From assembly GCA_016758965.1 (NCBI GenBank), contig JAEPRB010000012.1:124001-188000 (forward strand): 64,000 bases of DNA, written 5' to 3'. This document shows positions 24,519-37,083 of this stretch, piece after piece. The DNA is from Circinella minor. Its lineage: Eukaryota; Mucoromycota; Mucoromycetes; Mucorales; Lichtheimiaceae. Below the pieces are notes generated by a model that was not told where the DNA came from, did no database searches, and was given only the letters and a program-made list of their open reading frames with translations. Both the position numbers and the translations under genes were made by a program. The stretch's first letter is position 1. Each line of letters starts with the position of its first letter.

Positions 24519-24635
24519 TTATTGTTTAATGTTATTAAAATAAACAAATATTACTACGGCACTGCTTAGACCCACAAAGAAGCATAAAGCTTTACTTGCT
24601 TGCTGTTCAAATCTAGCCCATTCGTTCTTGAACAT
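24519..24635 (-). CDS. Possible 38-aa tail-anchored small protein
   Basis: A minus-strand frame from ATG at 24635 to TAA at 24519 begins MFKNEWARFEQQASKAL and goes on into a hydrophobic segment (FFVGLSSAVVIFVYF) with a short polar end. Amphipathic helix plus a single C-terminal membrane span is the layout of small organelle-membrane proteins. The open frame extends several codons upstream of the Met. I know no family for it; it may be the last exon of a decayed gene. Confidence 0.25.
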   Translation of the reverse strand: MFKNEWARFEQQASKALCFFVGLSSAVVIFVYFNNIKQ

Positions 24636-25229
24636 TTTTACAAGAAAAAATCTATCTTGGGAGCATTTGTAGAAATTGCATTACAACAATATTATCAACC
24701 ATTATGTAATATTGTATCAAGATTGTTGAGAATCTTGGTTATACATATGTCAAATAGATTTTCATCTGTTAATGTGACTATTTAACCCTAGCCAAAGAAA
24801 TATTTCTTTATTTTATAAAAATTGGTTACTAAAATACCAATTTGAATATCATCAAGTAATCAACAACAAACTTGAATCAATTCTCCAGGGCCGTGATGAT
24901 ACATCGTTTGCCTTTTCGTATAGGAAATTGAAATACCCACTCCCTAAACCGACATCGATCACTTCGGCACACTATATTAATTGGTAGATAGTGATACATT
25001 AATACGTAACTATAGTTTTATCATGAAAAATCATCTGTCTCTTTAATGTCTTGACTTTATTTAGAAATCACTTTTCATGAAGTTTGGTCACGGTGTTAAA
25101 AGTATCGAGACCTTACTGTTCAGCTCCTTTTTGGAAATACTATAACTCATAATACGTACTAATATGACGGAAACAATTAATAGTACCATTCTAGTTCATG
25201 TTTCCCATGTTATACTTGACTGAAATTAC

Positions 25230-25345
25230 AGTCGAACCCCTTTTTTGCACAGGTGAAATTTGACTCAGAAGTAGTGCAAAAATAAGGGGCGTGCAAAAAG
25301 TGAGGTCGAAAACATAGTAAAAACAGAATGGGATTTTTGGCAAAA
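25230..25345 (+). repeat. Dispersed repeat end, copy 1
   Basis: It starts right after a TA with CAGTCGAACCCC and goes on through TTTTGCACAGG and GCAAAAAGTGAGGTCGAAAAC to GAATGGGATTTTT. The same order of blocks occurs inverted at 63757-63907. TA followed by CAGT suggests one end of a Tc1/mariner or pogo-type element; the matching far end was not found. Confidence 0.6.
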
Positions 25346-27166
25346 GATGCAAAAAACTAGATTTACGTAACAGTAATTTTTTTTGATAGTAATATCAATA
25401 GGGCTTTCCAAGTTCACCAAATTCAGCTTACAATATTCATTATTTTTGAGACCAAAACCATGGAACGCTGCTCAATTCTTTCGTTAATACTGTAGCTGTA
25501 GCTGTAGTTTATGTATGATATGTCATTACTTAATTTACCGATCCTTATTATGAGAGAAAGAGTTGATGGCTTTCCGTCGTCATTTCTTTTCTATCATGAC
25601 GTTTCTTCTGCATCAGACTTTTTTTTATTATCGAGGAACAAAGTAGTTGGGAACTGCTGAAAGATTTTATTACTTACGAAGCAGACAATAATTTTTTCGG
25701 CAAATTGGTTTTCTCTAAATTGGTCCAATTCCTCACATATTCAGGGTAATGGTTTGACCTGAAATTGTAATATATTCAATGATCCTAGTAGTTAGGAATA
25801 CTTTTCACAGCTCTCAGTTGTAAGGTAGATTCAAGCACCACATAACTTTTAAAATAACCATTTGGTACATTAGACGACTTATGCATTTACAATTGTTATC
25901 ATTATTGTTATGCTTTGAATTTTTTGTAGTATGAACGTCAATCATACGTAGATAAAAAAAAATGGGGGGGGGTATCATTCATTACTCCATATGTGTTATA
26001 ATTTATCTATACATATAAACTATTGCAGTACTGTAGCATTTTGTTGGATCAAGAAATGATACACCTTTCTTTTTTTTTTCAAAACAAACCTAGAAACGAG
26101 TAGTACTGTTTCAAAGATCGTGAAATACATTGTTTTATTTATTAAGAGTCCCGATAAGATTACATTTTATGTACAATACGTAGGATACGTAAACTAAAAA
26201 AAACGGTAAACTACCAGTACATAAGAAAGGGACTTTGGCCAGTTCCCGGATAATAATGCAAAAATATAATGGGGTTTGTAATTCCTAATAACACTTTCTT
26301 TGTTCTTGCACAGTTTTTTCAAATATCTATATATGTACAGTAACTTCCTTATGCTTGAAGATATCCATACCTTTAAATCACATTTATTTATCAACCTATT
26401 CAATAAATTGTGATGAAGATAATACATTATCCATTTTTATTTTCACAAAATGTTGTATTATATTCTTTAAGTTATGTGATTATATAATAGAGGGAGGAGA
26501 CCCATCTAATTGTAAAATAATTTGATGGATTATAAAGATCTACTACTGTACGCAGTCAAGTAAGTGGTAAAGGGCAATGAAAAAATATATTTTTCCTTGT
26601 ACGTACGTACAATGTATGATACGTTTGCAACTCTGATCAAATATATTAGTAGATAATATTGATCGATATGTATGGGTCAATTATAAAAATTGTAAACTCT
26701 TGTTTTTTTTCGGCTTTTTTGTCACGTATATAGATTTAATATTTAATATTTTTTATTCTTAGTTCTTATCTAGGCTATACTTTTCAAATATTTTAAAGAG
26801 TCAAGAATCTATCATATAAATTATTCGGAAAATAAGAAAATAATTCGATAGTTATACCAGAAGATTGTCCACAACGAGAAATTTATCAATTATAATACAA
26901 ATAGAGTTTTTGCCGGCCCTTATTCCTATATTATCTAAGGCGTGGGTAATTATTTGGCAATGCATGGCCCAGATACACAAAACCATTTTAACACAAAAAG
27001 TAAACCATCTTTCTGTAGGTGATCATCTGCTACTTTTTTCTTTTTTTGGTTTATCTATGTATATATATATAATAGTTATCATAAGAGCTATGATATATAT
27101 ACAAGCCTCCCTTCCCCTCCTTTACTCCTCCTGTCGTTTCCAGTACATTTCTTGACATTAACAAGA

Positions 27167-28725
27167 ATGGGTCAACATGGAAGTAAATTTGAAGAACCAT
27201 TTGCATTCACTGGTAATAATGTTTTTGACCCAGTAATATTGCAAGTCGATACTGAACAAGAAGAAAAAGAACGTCATGACACAATTCTTGACAATCCCGA
27301 CTTCTACCATCTTGAACAAGATACAAAGCTTGCCCAAGACTTGGCATATATTGACCAAACTTATTATGACCATCAAGAACGGCAAAGACCAAAAAAAGAA
27401 TATAATGAAGCAGCAAGTGGTCCTGCCACTATTTCAATAAGAAGTAGCCCAAGTCGGAGACGACAATCTCAAGAGCTAGGTGCTGAAGGACTCCAAGAAG
27501 TTATTGTTGATCATCGTACTATGCCTACAGTTGCCATGGATTTGACAGGTAGAAGTCTTGTTCGATTAGGTGCAGGAATTGGGTCGCTTACAACTCTTAC
27601 CCAGTTAAACCTGTAAGCAAAATTAATATTATATACATATATTCAAGCTATACACATGTAAAACAAAAATATTGATAAAATACTCAACCATTCTCCTGTG
27701 CTGAACAATTTAACGATTGAAAATACGTAATAATCAGGTCGCATAATCAAATTCGAACGTTGCCAAAAGAACTTGGTAACTTAATCCATTTACATGTTTT
27801 AAATATCTCTCACAACCGAATTATCACTTTACCCCATACCATCGGTCGACTGAGTCGATTACGTGCCTTTAATGCAAGCTTTAATCAACTCGAAACGTTA
27901 CCTATAACCATGTGCCATCTCAGCGAACTTATGGTTTTGATTGTCAACAATAATACCCTTCAGCAATTACCAGTGGAGCTAGGAAAATTAAAACGATTAG
28001 CTACTTTCCATATTGCACATAATTTATCATTAACATCGATACCAGCTGAAATTGCAGATATGTCGTGCATCAAGAAATTGGTAGCAGAAGGTTGTGGATT
28101 TCCTGAAACAGTTTCACTGAATTTATCGAACAATCCACCATCTCTCGTAGAAACATGTGCAAGACAACTTGTTAAAATCACCATTCGTAATAAAACTCAA
28201 CAGCAGCAAGTGTCAGGAACGACAAACGACAGCACTCTACTACAGCGAATACCACAGAAATTCTGGCCCTATTTGGCTAACGTGAAATCCTGTTCTGTAT
28301 GCAAAGGTCCTTATTTTGATAGTTTTATACGTCATCATCGTATCGTTGATCGATCTGGAACTTGGATTACCATAGAATATAAACTATGTTCCTCACATTG
28401 GTCAACAGATGATGATCGCTTGCTTTATACTTTTGGTTATCGTAGTCAAATTATCCAGGACGGTCTGGTGGATGCTTTTTCACATGAAATGCAACGTAAA
28501 CTTTATTTGCTTGAACGACACGAAAAAGAACATGTCCATAACAAGAACATTAGGGACCAAGAAACAGAAGATGAATATTATTATTGTCGGCTGGTGCCGA
28601 GTCATACTGATTCACTGAATTCAATGCAATTATTAACCACACCAACTCGAATTTCTGGACAAAAAGGAGGTAGTATGGATGGTCCTTCATCAAGTTTACA
28701 TCTTTTCGCAGCAAGATATTTATAA
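27167..28725 (+). CDS. Leucine-rich-repeat protein with C-terminal Cys motif
   Basis: Two exons (27167-27612, 27738-28725) joined inside a Leu codon give 477 aa. Residues ~120-290 hold about seven short LRRs of the Shoc2/Ras-suppressor type (repeated LxxLxLSHNxIxxLPxxLGxL), with the splice site inside the first repeats. The N-terminal 120 residues are acidic and polar; it begins MGQHGSKF, a possible N-myristoylation start (Gly2). After the LRRs is a separate conserved-looking module, SCSVCKGPYF (Cys334, Cys337) to YKLCSSHW (Cys366), which could bind zinc. Similar Cys tails follow LRRs in several fungal proteins and recall LRRC58; I do not claim orthology. Function unknown: probably a scaffold, perhaps membrane-attached. 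Confidence 0.82.
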
Positions 28726-29106
28726 AATAGATTTAGAGACACACCCCTTCACGATATACTCATAAAAAGAAGAGAAAAAATATTCATATTTCCTTGTATA
28801 CACATACAAACAGGTTACTACAGTAGACAATGAATGTATTATTATTATTATTATTATTATTTTTTTTTTCATATGTATTTTTTTGAATGATTTATATGTA
28901 AGCAACTTGTATACACACGAAGAAAAAATTAAAGTATATATGTACTAAATTCATCCACTATTCTCTGAAGATGTCGATTGGAACCTAATTAATTTTAGAG
29001 AAAAAAACATGGACCGTGTAAAAAAAGGTATCAAAATTAGTTAACCATCTTCTTATTTTTCACATGTAAATCTAAAATAAATAAGTGAAGAAACCAGGTA
29101 GGAATG
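28726..29106. other. Convergent intergenic spacer
   Basis: 380 bp between the ends of the LRR gene (+) and the HIRA gene (-). It is AT-rich, with an (ATT)n run at 28839-28860 and poly-T; both 3' ends must be formed here. No other feature. Confidence 0.6.
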
Positions 29107-29572
29107 TTATTTACCCAATAATGGAATGATCTCTTTTAATAATTCATGCTTGGATAAAGTTCCCTGAATAAATATAATAATAAGTATAAATATTTAACAT
29201 TCATCGATTGATAAAAAGTAAAAAAAAAAAAAAAAAACATACCAATACATTTGGTTCCCATTGTTGTTGTTCGGTAGTACTAGGAAAAAAGATTATCAGT
29301 GGGTATACTCTTTTCCATGCTTCATATAATTTGGTGCCTCACATAAAATGTGCAATGATGATAATAAATGATGACTTACATGAAAGGCGGTCCAGCTAAC
29401 CATCGGCATAATTCCTTTATTTTTTCCACTTCATTCTCCCTTGCTAAACGTCTTGCATATTGCTTTAACCAATCACGATATTCAACTGGTGAATCAAGTA
29501 GTGCAGCAACAGCCATTTGAATCTAAGTATTATCATTATCACCATTGGATGTGTTAATAGTTTTATATGCCT

Positions 29573-29620
<48 letters not shown>

Positions 29621-30822
29621 CTTACCTCTAAATGACTCAATGTGATTGCACTAGTGGCTTCCTTTCTACCCTCCACCAATGTTAACATTGCTTGCCCAAT
29701 GGGGTCCAATCCAGTATTCAAAGTCATTGCTGTCGATAACCATCCCAATGGATAATCTTTTGGTGTACCCATCCCTGTATTCCAAAATTCGGATATAATA
29801 TACCATGCATCACTAATCCTCATCCAAACTTTCATACCAACATGGAATGCAAATGCTTGTCGATAATTTGTGATTAGTAATGGAATACCATTCTTTTGAA
29901 TTCGAACATCTTTTATACTTGGTGCATCGTGTGTTTCATTTTGCTTATCATCGTCTGTACTTTCGGGTAATCGAGCCACATTCAAAACGGGTGCAATGGA
30001 CACACCATCAATACAACTTTTCATATTTACAATATCCCTTTATAAACAATATATATATATATATATATATATATTTAGAAAAATCAATTCGTACCCTTGA
30101 CAACAATATTTCTTTTTTCATCTCTCATCCAAAAATTTATCCCACCCTATCCAAATATTATTCTTACCAAGTATATAATAAGCCAGTACAAGTTAAACAT
30201 AATAACCATTGATCAGAACAATGTAACAAAACAGTCGTGCTTTCAAGTACAATAGGTGGAAGTATCCTTCGACCTGCAGTGGAATAAACATGGATGCTTG
30301 CATCCTCACATGCCGCTGCCGAAAATTTTCCATTACCTGTCATTAACATGATAGCACTTGGTAAATAGTCTTGCCATAATGTTTGACCTCCTTTGGATGT
30401 TACTGTTAATCGTGCACATTGTTGTTCATTATCAGATTCTTCATCTTCATCATCAGAATTCTCTGCTCTAGCTGGATTGTTACATTCCATCACGGCCTTA
30501 GTTGCTTCATCACGTATAGGTCGTATAAATGTTGATTTAACCTTGGGTACACCCAATCGAATTTTACTTTTTGATGAAGCGGGTGGCAACATGGCTGAAT
30601 CCATCCATACAGGCCGTTTTCTATGCCGTTCTACTTCATCCACATCCATGACTGTTTCTGATCCACTAGATCTTTTAGTGCCTAGTGCAGCCGCTCGAAT
30701 GCCTTTATTTGGTATACTGGCTGATGGAAAATCGTAAACAATAGTTGCATCGTTTCCTGACATAATCATAGCTGTAGGTCGTGAATCATCTTGTTGTTGC
30801 ATTAACTATTAACAATTATGCG

Positions 30823-30864
<42 letters not shown>

Positions 30865-33413
30865 GGAGAAAGAGAGGAACCATTAGATTATCATTGTTTT
30901 TTTGGTTAATAGTGATTAGAAACAGACAGATACAATTACTTACCCTTGACTGTGAATTATTTTGTGATGAAGAATTAGGTCGTGGTGACATTGAACTTTT
31001 TGTACGAATAGTAACAGGCTTTATCCGACGTTTTCCATCTTTACCGATTGTAACAGTTTGTTGTACAATTGTATCGGACTTCTCTGAAGCAGATATGGAG
31101 TCTGTATTTTCTGATTGTGATTGAATACCATTATTATTCTTGTTATTATCTGGTATTTCATTTATAGATGTATGTGATCCTGTAGCAATATCATGTCCAT
31201 TAGTTGCTAAAGAAGAGGGTGATGGTCGTGATGGTGATGGTAATCCAAGATGATTATCTTTATCATTTTGTTCAACGGTATTAGAAGTTGTTATTGCTGT
31301 TATATTATCAATAATATTACTGGATGTGTGATGATCATTGTTATTTGTAATAGATGAATGTGATATAGAAGGTCCCATAAGATCATGTATTCGTTGATTT
31401 CTCGATGCTGTTGCATTTTGTTCTTCACGTTCTAATTGCCCAATACTTTCCGGATATACTCCATTGTTGCCTGTAATTCCATTTGCTCCTTTATATCCAT
31501 ATTTTGATAATTGTTCTACCAGCTCTTCCTCTGATGCGCTGTGTGATAATATATCGTCCATCCTTAAAAATGCAACAGTACCGTCATGAGAACATGCTAA
31601 AAGTGATTTTCCATCCGGCGTCCTACATATAATAATAATCAGTATTAGTGCAATACAAAAACACATGTAAACTAACGCTTTTATTATTTAGCCTCATGCT
31701 TATAATGAGTAAAAATCGCTTTACCATGCTAAATCATATACGTTTCCATCAAAAATGTCCATAGCGACACAAACAGGACGACAATATTTTGTAACCCATA
31801 ATGATACTCCTCGATCCTGACCACCTAATGCACATACTGTACCTAACGATTCACCTGTATCTTGTGTTTCATTAGTACTATTGTTACTTCCATCATCTTC
31901 ATTTGGAAAATAGAACAATTTTGGATTAAAGCACTAAATGAAAAAGAAAAAAAACCACATTGACTGTTTCAATTTCCTCTTATTCCCTTTCTTCTCTGTT
32001 TGATAGTAAAAAAATAAAAATAAGGTAAAAATCCATGTTAACTGTCACTTACTGCCACTTCAATAGGCAATTGGTGTCCCACCAATGATACGTCTGTTGT
32101 CCAATCCTCTCTTGAAATGATTGCTGCGATACAATGTACTCCGTTAACTGCATTTGATGTAACAATATGTGATCCATTGGGTGACCAGCTATAACATATC
32201 ATATTGGGGGTATGTAAGAAAAAAATTAAGCATGTACCTATATACACATTATCCTTGCTATTCGATCTATGAAAATAATAAATCTCTTATTTACCTAAGT
32301 CGTCGAAATAATGTGGTACCAGGTGCATTGATAAAAGGGCCCTTTATTTCTTGTTCAAGACCCCAATCAGATGTACGCCAAACTTTCAACATTTTATCGT
32401 CTGACTGACATGCCAAATACTTTCCTACTGGATCCCATGCTACTCCTTTAACAAATCCTCCATGTTGATCAATCTTTGTTACTTGTGCTATATCAAGCAT
32501 TACATATTGAACTATTTAGTATAAAAGAATAATAATAATGATATTATATGTAAGAAAAAAAAACCAACTTACAAAAATCGGATCCATTCCAAACAACAAC
32601 AGCACCATCAACACCACATGAAGCAAGGTATTGATTATCTTTCGACCATGCGAGGTCTTGTACGTCGGATTCGTGAGCTCTTAAATATTTGACAGGTCTC
32701 CAAGGTTCATGATTAACAACTGTACTACCAAAAACTGTTTCTGATGTGGCATCCCTAAACATAGTAGCAAATAAACAAGTGTCAGTATAAATAAACACAG
32801 GTGTGAAAAGAGAAGTAATTTTTTTTACCTATCTAATTCCCATACGATAATAACATTGTCATTATCGGAACTAGAGGCGAGATAACGGCCTTCTTCGTTG
32901 GACCAACGTACGCAAAGAACTGCCCCTAATAAAGAACAATAAGAAAAATAGAGACTATTATCAATTATTGTATATTAAAGAAGAGAAAAAGAGAAAGAGA
33001 GAAAACAGATCTATTTACCACTATGACGTTGCATGGTACATAATAGTTGATGGTTATCAGGATTATTCTCTTCACTTTCATTAAATAAACTTTCTGTACT
33101 CCAGATCTTTACAGTTGCATCTAAAGATTCATAAGTTGTAATATATTTTAGTTCTATTTAAATAGTAATCACCTTTGATGGTTTTATCTTATTCTATTTT
33201 ATTTATTTACCTAAACCTCCAGTTGCTATTCTTTTTCCATCTGGATGAACATGAATTGAATAAATGCAAGGCTTAACACCTTTTTCACGATCTATTTTAT
33301 GTTAACAAAATAAATAAACCGATTAGAAAGAGAAAATAGATTTTTACAATTAAACAGAAAAAAAAAGTTGGTTTACCTGAATGTGTGATCCAATTAGGTT
33401 TAAAAATGATCAT
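29107..33413 (-). CDS. HIRA: HIRA/Hir1 histone H3.3-H4 chaperone
   Basis: Fourteen exons, phase-consistent: 33413-33377, 33291-33211, 33120-33019, 32925-32829, 32754-32573, 32487-32295, 32188-32053, 31933-31725, 31622-30944, 30805-30168, 30037-29626, 29522-29380, 29279-29243, 29163-29107. Product 1000 aa, close to human HIRA. Residues 1-~370 are a seven-blade WD40 propeller (IFKPNWITHS start, IHPDGKRIATGG-type blades, HDGTVAFLRM end). A disordered N/S/T linker carries KDGKRRIKPVTIR at about 540-552, matching the HIRA B domain that binds Asf1. The C-terminal ~430 residues are the Hir domain (LPSAIMLMTGNGKF, DAWYIISEFW, KQYARRLARENEVEKIKELCRWL). It deposits H3.3-H4 outside replication and silences histone genes. 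Intron 10 contains an (AT)n run; intron 11 a (TA)n(TG)n run. Confidence 0.95.
29577..29619. repeat. (TA)n(TG)n microsatellite in a HIRA intron
   Basis: About 10 TA units followed by about 12 TG units, ending just before the donor site of HIRA exon 11. Confidence 0.9.
30823..30866. repeat. (AT)n(AG)n microsatellite in a HIRA intron
   Basis: An (AT)n run passes directly into (AG)n within the intron between HIRA exons 9 and 10. Confidence 0.9.
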
Positions 33414-34514
33414 CCGAATTAAATACGCGTGAACAGCCGCGTTTATATATTAAACAATTTAAGTTTGAAAGTGGTAGTGGGAAGAGGTATATTTTATATA
33501 TATCTATATATATCTATATATATTATCTATATATATATATATGTATATATATGTATTGATATATGTTTTTAGAGGAAGTGTATCAACGAATTAAAAAAAA
33601 GGCAGTCATTTCCTGTCTCTATACTCGAAAAAAAAGGTCTGGGAAGGCCGCGCAGACAGTGTGTAAAAGGACCGAAAAGTTATCGTTTCTTAACAACTGA
33701 AAACGAGTTAATACTTTAACGGGGGGATTATTTGATGTCTATTTTTCAGTGTTTTTTGGTACCTTTTTTATATTCAAGATGAAAATCGTCTTAGTTATTA
33801 TGTTTTGAATTATTTCTGTTATCATGAGAACTAAATATAGTTATTGTCCTCTTAATTAATAGTTGTTTATTGTTGTTATGGTACATCATTTTTTTTTATG
33901 TATTCGATCCTGTATAATTATTCCTTTCGTGCTTTTTTTTTTTTTTTTTTGTTACCGAAACTCAAAATTTTTGGTAACCCGCATGAATAAGTTTTTTTTC
34001 TTATTCCACAATAAGTTCTTGTTTGACAATTAAATAAGTTACTATGTACGATCATTTTTCACTATAGGTTCATTTATTTATAATTTATAATGAAAAGTTT
34101 CAATACTATGAAATGTCAACAAGAAGTCTCCTTTTTTTCATCCTGACATTTTTTTTCTGCAACCAAGTTTTATTAATAATACGGACCTAACAGTTTTAAA
34201 AAGAAGATAATCGGAGTTTTATTATTCCATTGACTTTTGCAAAGGGCCTTTAGTTGGTGCCTCAGGGTTTTTGGAGCAATTATAACCAGTCGTTAAAGTG
34301 CGTATGTGAAAGTTAATGGGCGGAATTAACGAATTTGGTTATTACCATTGGCTGAAGTTGTTAATTGTAATTTGCATAAGAAGCACCAAGCAAACAAAAA
34401 CTACTTTTGGTATTTGACTTATTTAATAATGAATATTTAAAAAAAAATATGCAAAAAAAAAAAGGATTATACATTAAAGAAAATATAATAAAAGAATAAA
34501 GGGGTAACAAAATG
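33414..34514. other. HIRA upstream region
   Basis: Contains the HIRA promoter, an (AT)n/TATC-rich stretch at 33490-33560 and poly-T tracts. No gene was seen. Confidence 0.55.
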
Positions 34515-34745
34515 TTATAAATTAATCTTTTTTTCTTTTGCTATAATATTGGACATATGGTTATCAAGTTCCATGTCCAGCGTATTGATATCAATGTTAT
34601 TATTATTATTGGTGCTAGTGCTGGTGCTGTTGTTGTTGTCGGTGGTGGAAAGACCACGACCGCCACCACGGCTACCGACAGGACCAAAACCACTACGGCC
34701 ACCACGGCTGCCAGAACCACGACCGTTGTTGTTAAACCACGTCAT
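34515..34745 (-). CDS. Gly/Arg-rich protein with CHTOP/ALY-type tail
   Basis: 76 codons: an RGG-rich half (GRGSGSRGGRSGFGPVGSRG), an Asn/Thr/Ser spacer, then NTLDMELDNHMSNI near the end. The L-D-x-E-L-D-x-[YH]-M pattern is that of the FoP/CHTOP and ALY-REF C-terminal duplication, used by mRNA-export adaptors to bind the UAP56 helicase, with RGG boxes for RNA binding. That match is short and is inference. The proteins of this group are longer, so a 5' exon is likely missing: a frame beginning MARRTQRFNLKNRN at 34862 lies just upstream in another frame, but I found no splice that joins the two. It may be a complete small protein, an unresolved gene or a truncated copy. Confidence 0.5.
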   Translation of the reverse strand: MTWFNNNGRGSGSRGGRSGFGPVGSRGGGRGLSTTDNNNSTSTSTNNNNNIDINTLDMELDNHMSNIIAKEKKINL

Positions 34746-36350
34746 AAGTGATCCATAAGATCACTTTTAACTGCCTGTCATGATGATGTTGCTGTTCTGC
34801 ATATTGATCATGGCAGGAGTGTTTCGATTTTTTAAATTGAATCTTTGTGTACGACGGGCCATTGAAAGAAATTTTTGGTGGAAAGAAAAAAAAAGAGAAT
34901 ACGAATGTTTTCATATATCTAGCAAAGCAGTAAGATTGATTTACTTTTTCATGCATTGTCAATAAAGAGTGTATTTGGTCATGGGTGCTTATCAGTTGTT
35001 TGTTTTTCCATCCATAGTAATAATATAATCTACAATAACAAGCAAATACTGTCAAAATGTGTTCTCATTTTTCTTCCACTAATCCATGTCTTAATATGTA
35101 GAACAATAATATTACGATTGATGATCCTTTTTTTTCCGTTATGTGTAAGTGTGCATATTTAAAATGTAAAAAAAAATGACTCTGCACTTAAAAATATTTT
35201 TGCTGACCTACAGATATAAAGTTACACTCCCAAAGAATATTGCTATTCAACTAATGGTAATAACACATCTTGTTTTTAAAACAAATTAATTTTTCTACTT
35301 ACAAGTATATGTATCTTTACAACAGCCCTTTTCTTGTATAAACAAAGAAAAAAAAATATTACTGATTTACTACAAATCATAATATGTTTAGATTCTACTT
35401 ATATTAAATTTAATCTGAAATTGGTAAGTCATAACTTTTTCACTTAAAATTTCTTCTTTTGTATTATTGGTTTGCTCATTACGAAGATGATTTATACTGT
35501 AAATTATGTTTTGTTGTCAAAAATATAAAGTTAAGCGGTTAAAGAAGTGTGTATATCAATATATATAAGTAGGCAGTGTTAATAAATGGCCTAGAAAAAG
35601 TGCTGCTGTACCACCTGAGTCATTCCAAGAACCTGGGTTTTGTGTAACCAAATTAAAACTTATGTTTATATAATGGAGAAGTCATTGACTTCTTTTCTTT
35701 CTATATACTCTGCCATGGAATATCTATTTTATGTAATAAAATACTATCAGAGAGTTACTCTCTATTAATAATAAATACATTGTATATACGTTATAAAAGT
35801 TCACAAAAGTATTTTCTTATTATGTATGCCCGTACCATAACAAATATAATATCATATCTATCAAGAAGAACTTAATTTCAAATAAAGTCTGCTATGCTAG
35901 ATTCTCTGCAAGTCCAATGTATCATTTAACATAAAGACAATACCAAATCAAACTGCTGTCTTATTTTTAAAAGATCGTCGTGATAATATGTTAGTTTCCT
36001 TTTTTTTTGGATATTGCTAATTCTATTCACGAATTTCAAATATGAATCACACAAAAAAGATCGATCAGCTTGTAAAAACATAATTTAACTTATTATTAAT
36101 GATGGTAAGAATGTTATTTCGAGCAAAATATTTAGAAATAGTTAATACGCATATGCTTCTATATACATGTAGTATTTTTTCTTGGTGTAGCATATGAAGG
36201 GTCCGTCACCGCGTCGAAACATACGTACATCTTTTACATGAATAACAACAGTCCCAATCTACATGTGTTACTTACGTGTGAATAAGTTAGCACTGAGTTA
36301 CTGCGAACACAAAACCATTGATTTCTTAAGCAAGGCGAAAAAAATATATA
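34746..36350. other. Intergenic, no further gene seen
   Basis: AT-rich. Apart from the unjoined frame ending upstream of the RGG protein (about 34770-34862, -), no exon-like sequence was seen before the MITE at 36351. Confidence 0.5.
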
Positions 36351-37081
36351 CCGTCACCGCTCGCTATAACGATATACCTCGTGAAATCAAAAGAGCATCG
36401 TTATATCGAATTGTCGCTATAACGAATTCTTGATCTGAGCTATAATGGTCGGGTAAAATCCTATCCATATGTACTTGGCTTTATTTGTATCGATATGTCT
36501 TGCAAAAATAAGAAAGCTTTAGAACATTATATTGTTCATACTGTAAATAAGCTATAATAATATAACGATTGTTTTTTCTCCTTGCATAGTTTCTTTTTAT
36601 TAGATATGTCTTTTCGTATTAGTTCTAATTGAATTAGAACCAAATCATCGCATATAATTAATGATGATGGCCCATAGGGAAAAAATGCACGTACTTACTA
36701 AGACCCAAAAACTGTTTATTTTTTATAAAGCCATGCCAAATAGCAAATGATAAGTTGGGTTTTTTTCACAGTGAACGAAAAGCAAAGCTGGATTGTCATA
36801 AGGAACGGTTTAAGATAAATTTAATGTTCAGATCATTAAACTCTTGACAAATAAAATCAAAAAATGTCCAGCAACTACTATTAGCCTATTTACTTCTTTA
36901 AAATATAAATAAGATATTATCTGTTCGCTTGATATAACAATATTTTTGCTGAAGCCTTATGGGATATCATTATATAAAATTAGCGATATTTCCCTGGTTA
37001 ATCCGTCTGGGACCCAAAACCCTACCGTTACATCGAAATATCCTTATATCGAATATCGTTATACGTAGCGAGCGGTGATGG
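36351..37081. mobile_element. 731-bp MITE with TIRs and TA duplication
   Basis: The left end reads CCGTCACCGCTCGCTATAACGATAT; the right end is its inverted, slightly diverged match (ATATCGTTATACGTAGCGAGCGGTGATGG). TA stands on both sides (36349-36350 and 37082-37083), the target duplication of the Tc1/mariner/pogo superfamily. Further inverted blocks inside the ends repeat CGTTATATCGAA-type motifs. No transposase frame lies within, so it is non-autonomous. Confidence 0.88.
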
Positions 37082-37083
37082 TA

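Larger units (their letters stand above)
21045..27166. other. 6.1-kb gene-free region
   Basis: Very AT-rich. It contains a 25-A run (23742-23766), a dispersed-repeat end at 25230-25345, a G run near 25963, several TACGTA clusters (for example 26600-26610) and one small minus-strand reading frame with a hydrophobic tail (24519-24635). Scattered open frames of 60-96 codons lack splice context, conserved motifs or protein-like composition. The last ~130 bp (27090-27166) are a C/T-rich promoter stretch before the LRR gene. Confidence 0.5.

Noticed and set aside
32820..33413. Separate small WD40 gene upstream of HIRA
   Set aside because: The exons join in phase and form the first blades of the HIRA propeller.
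33490..33560. (AT)n/TATC tract as an origin or centromere-like element
   Set aside because: Simple-sequence runs of this kind occur at many places in the window; nothing specific supports such a role.
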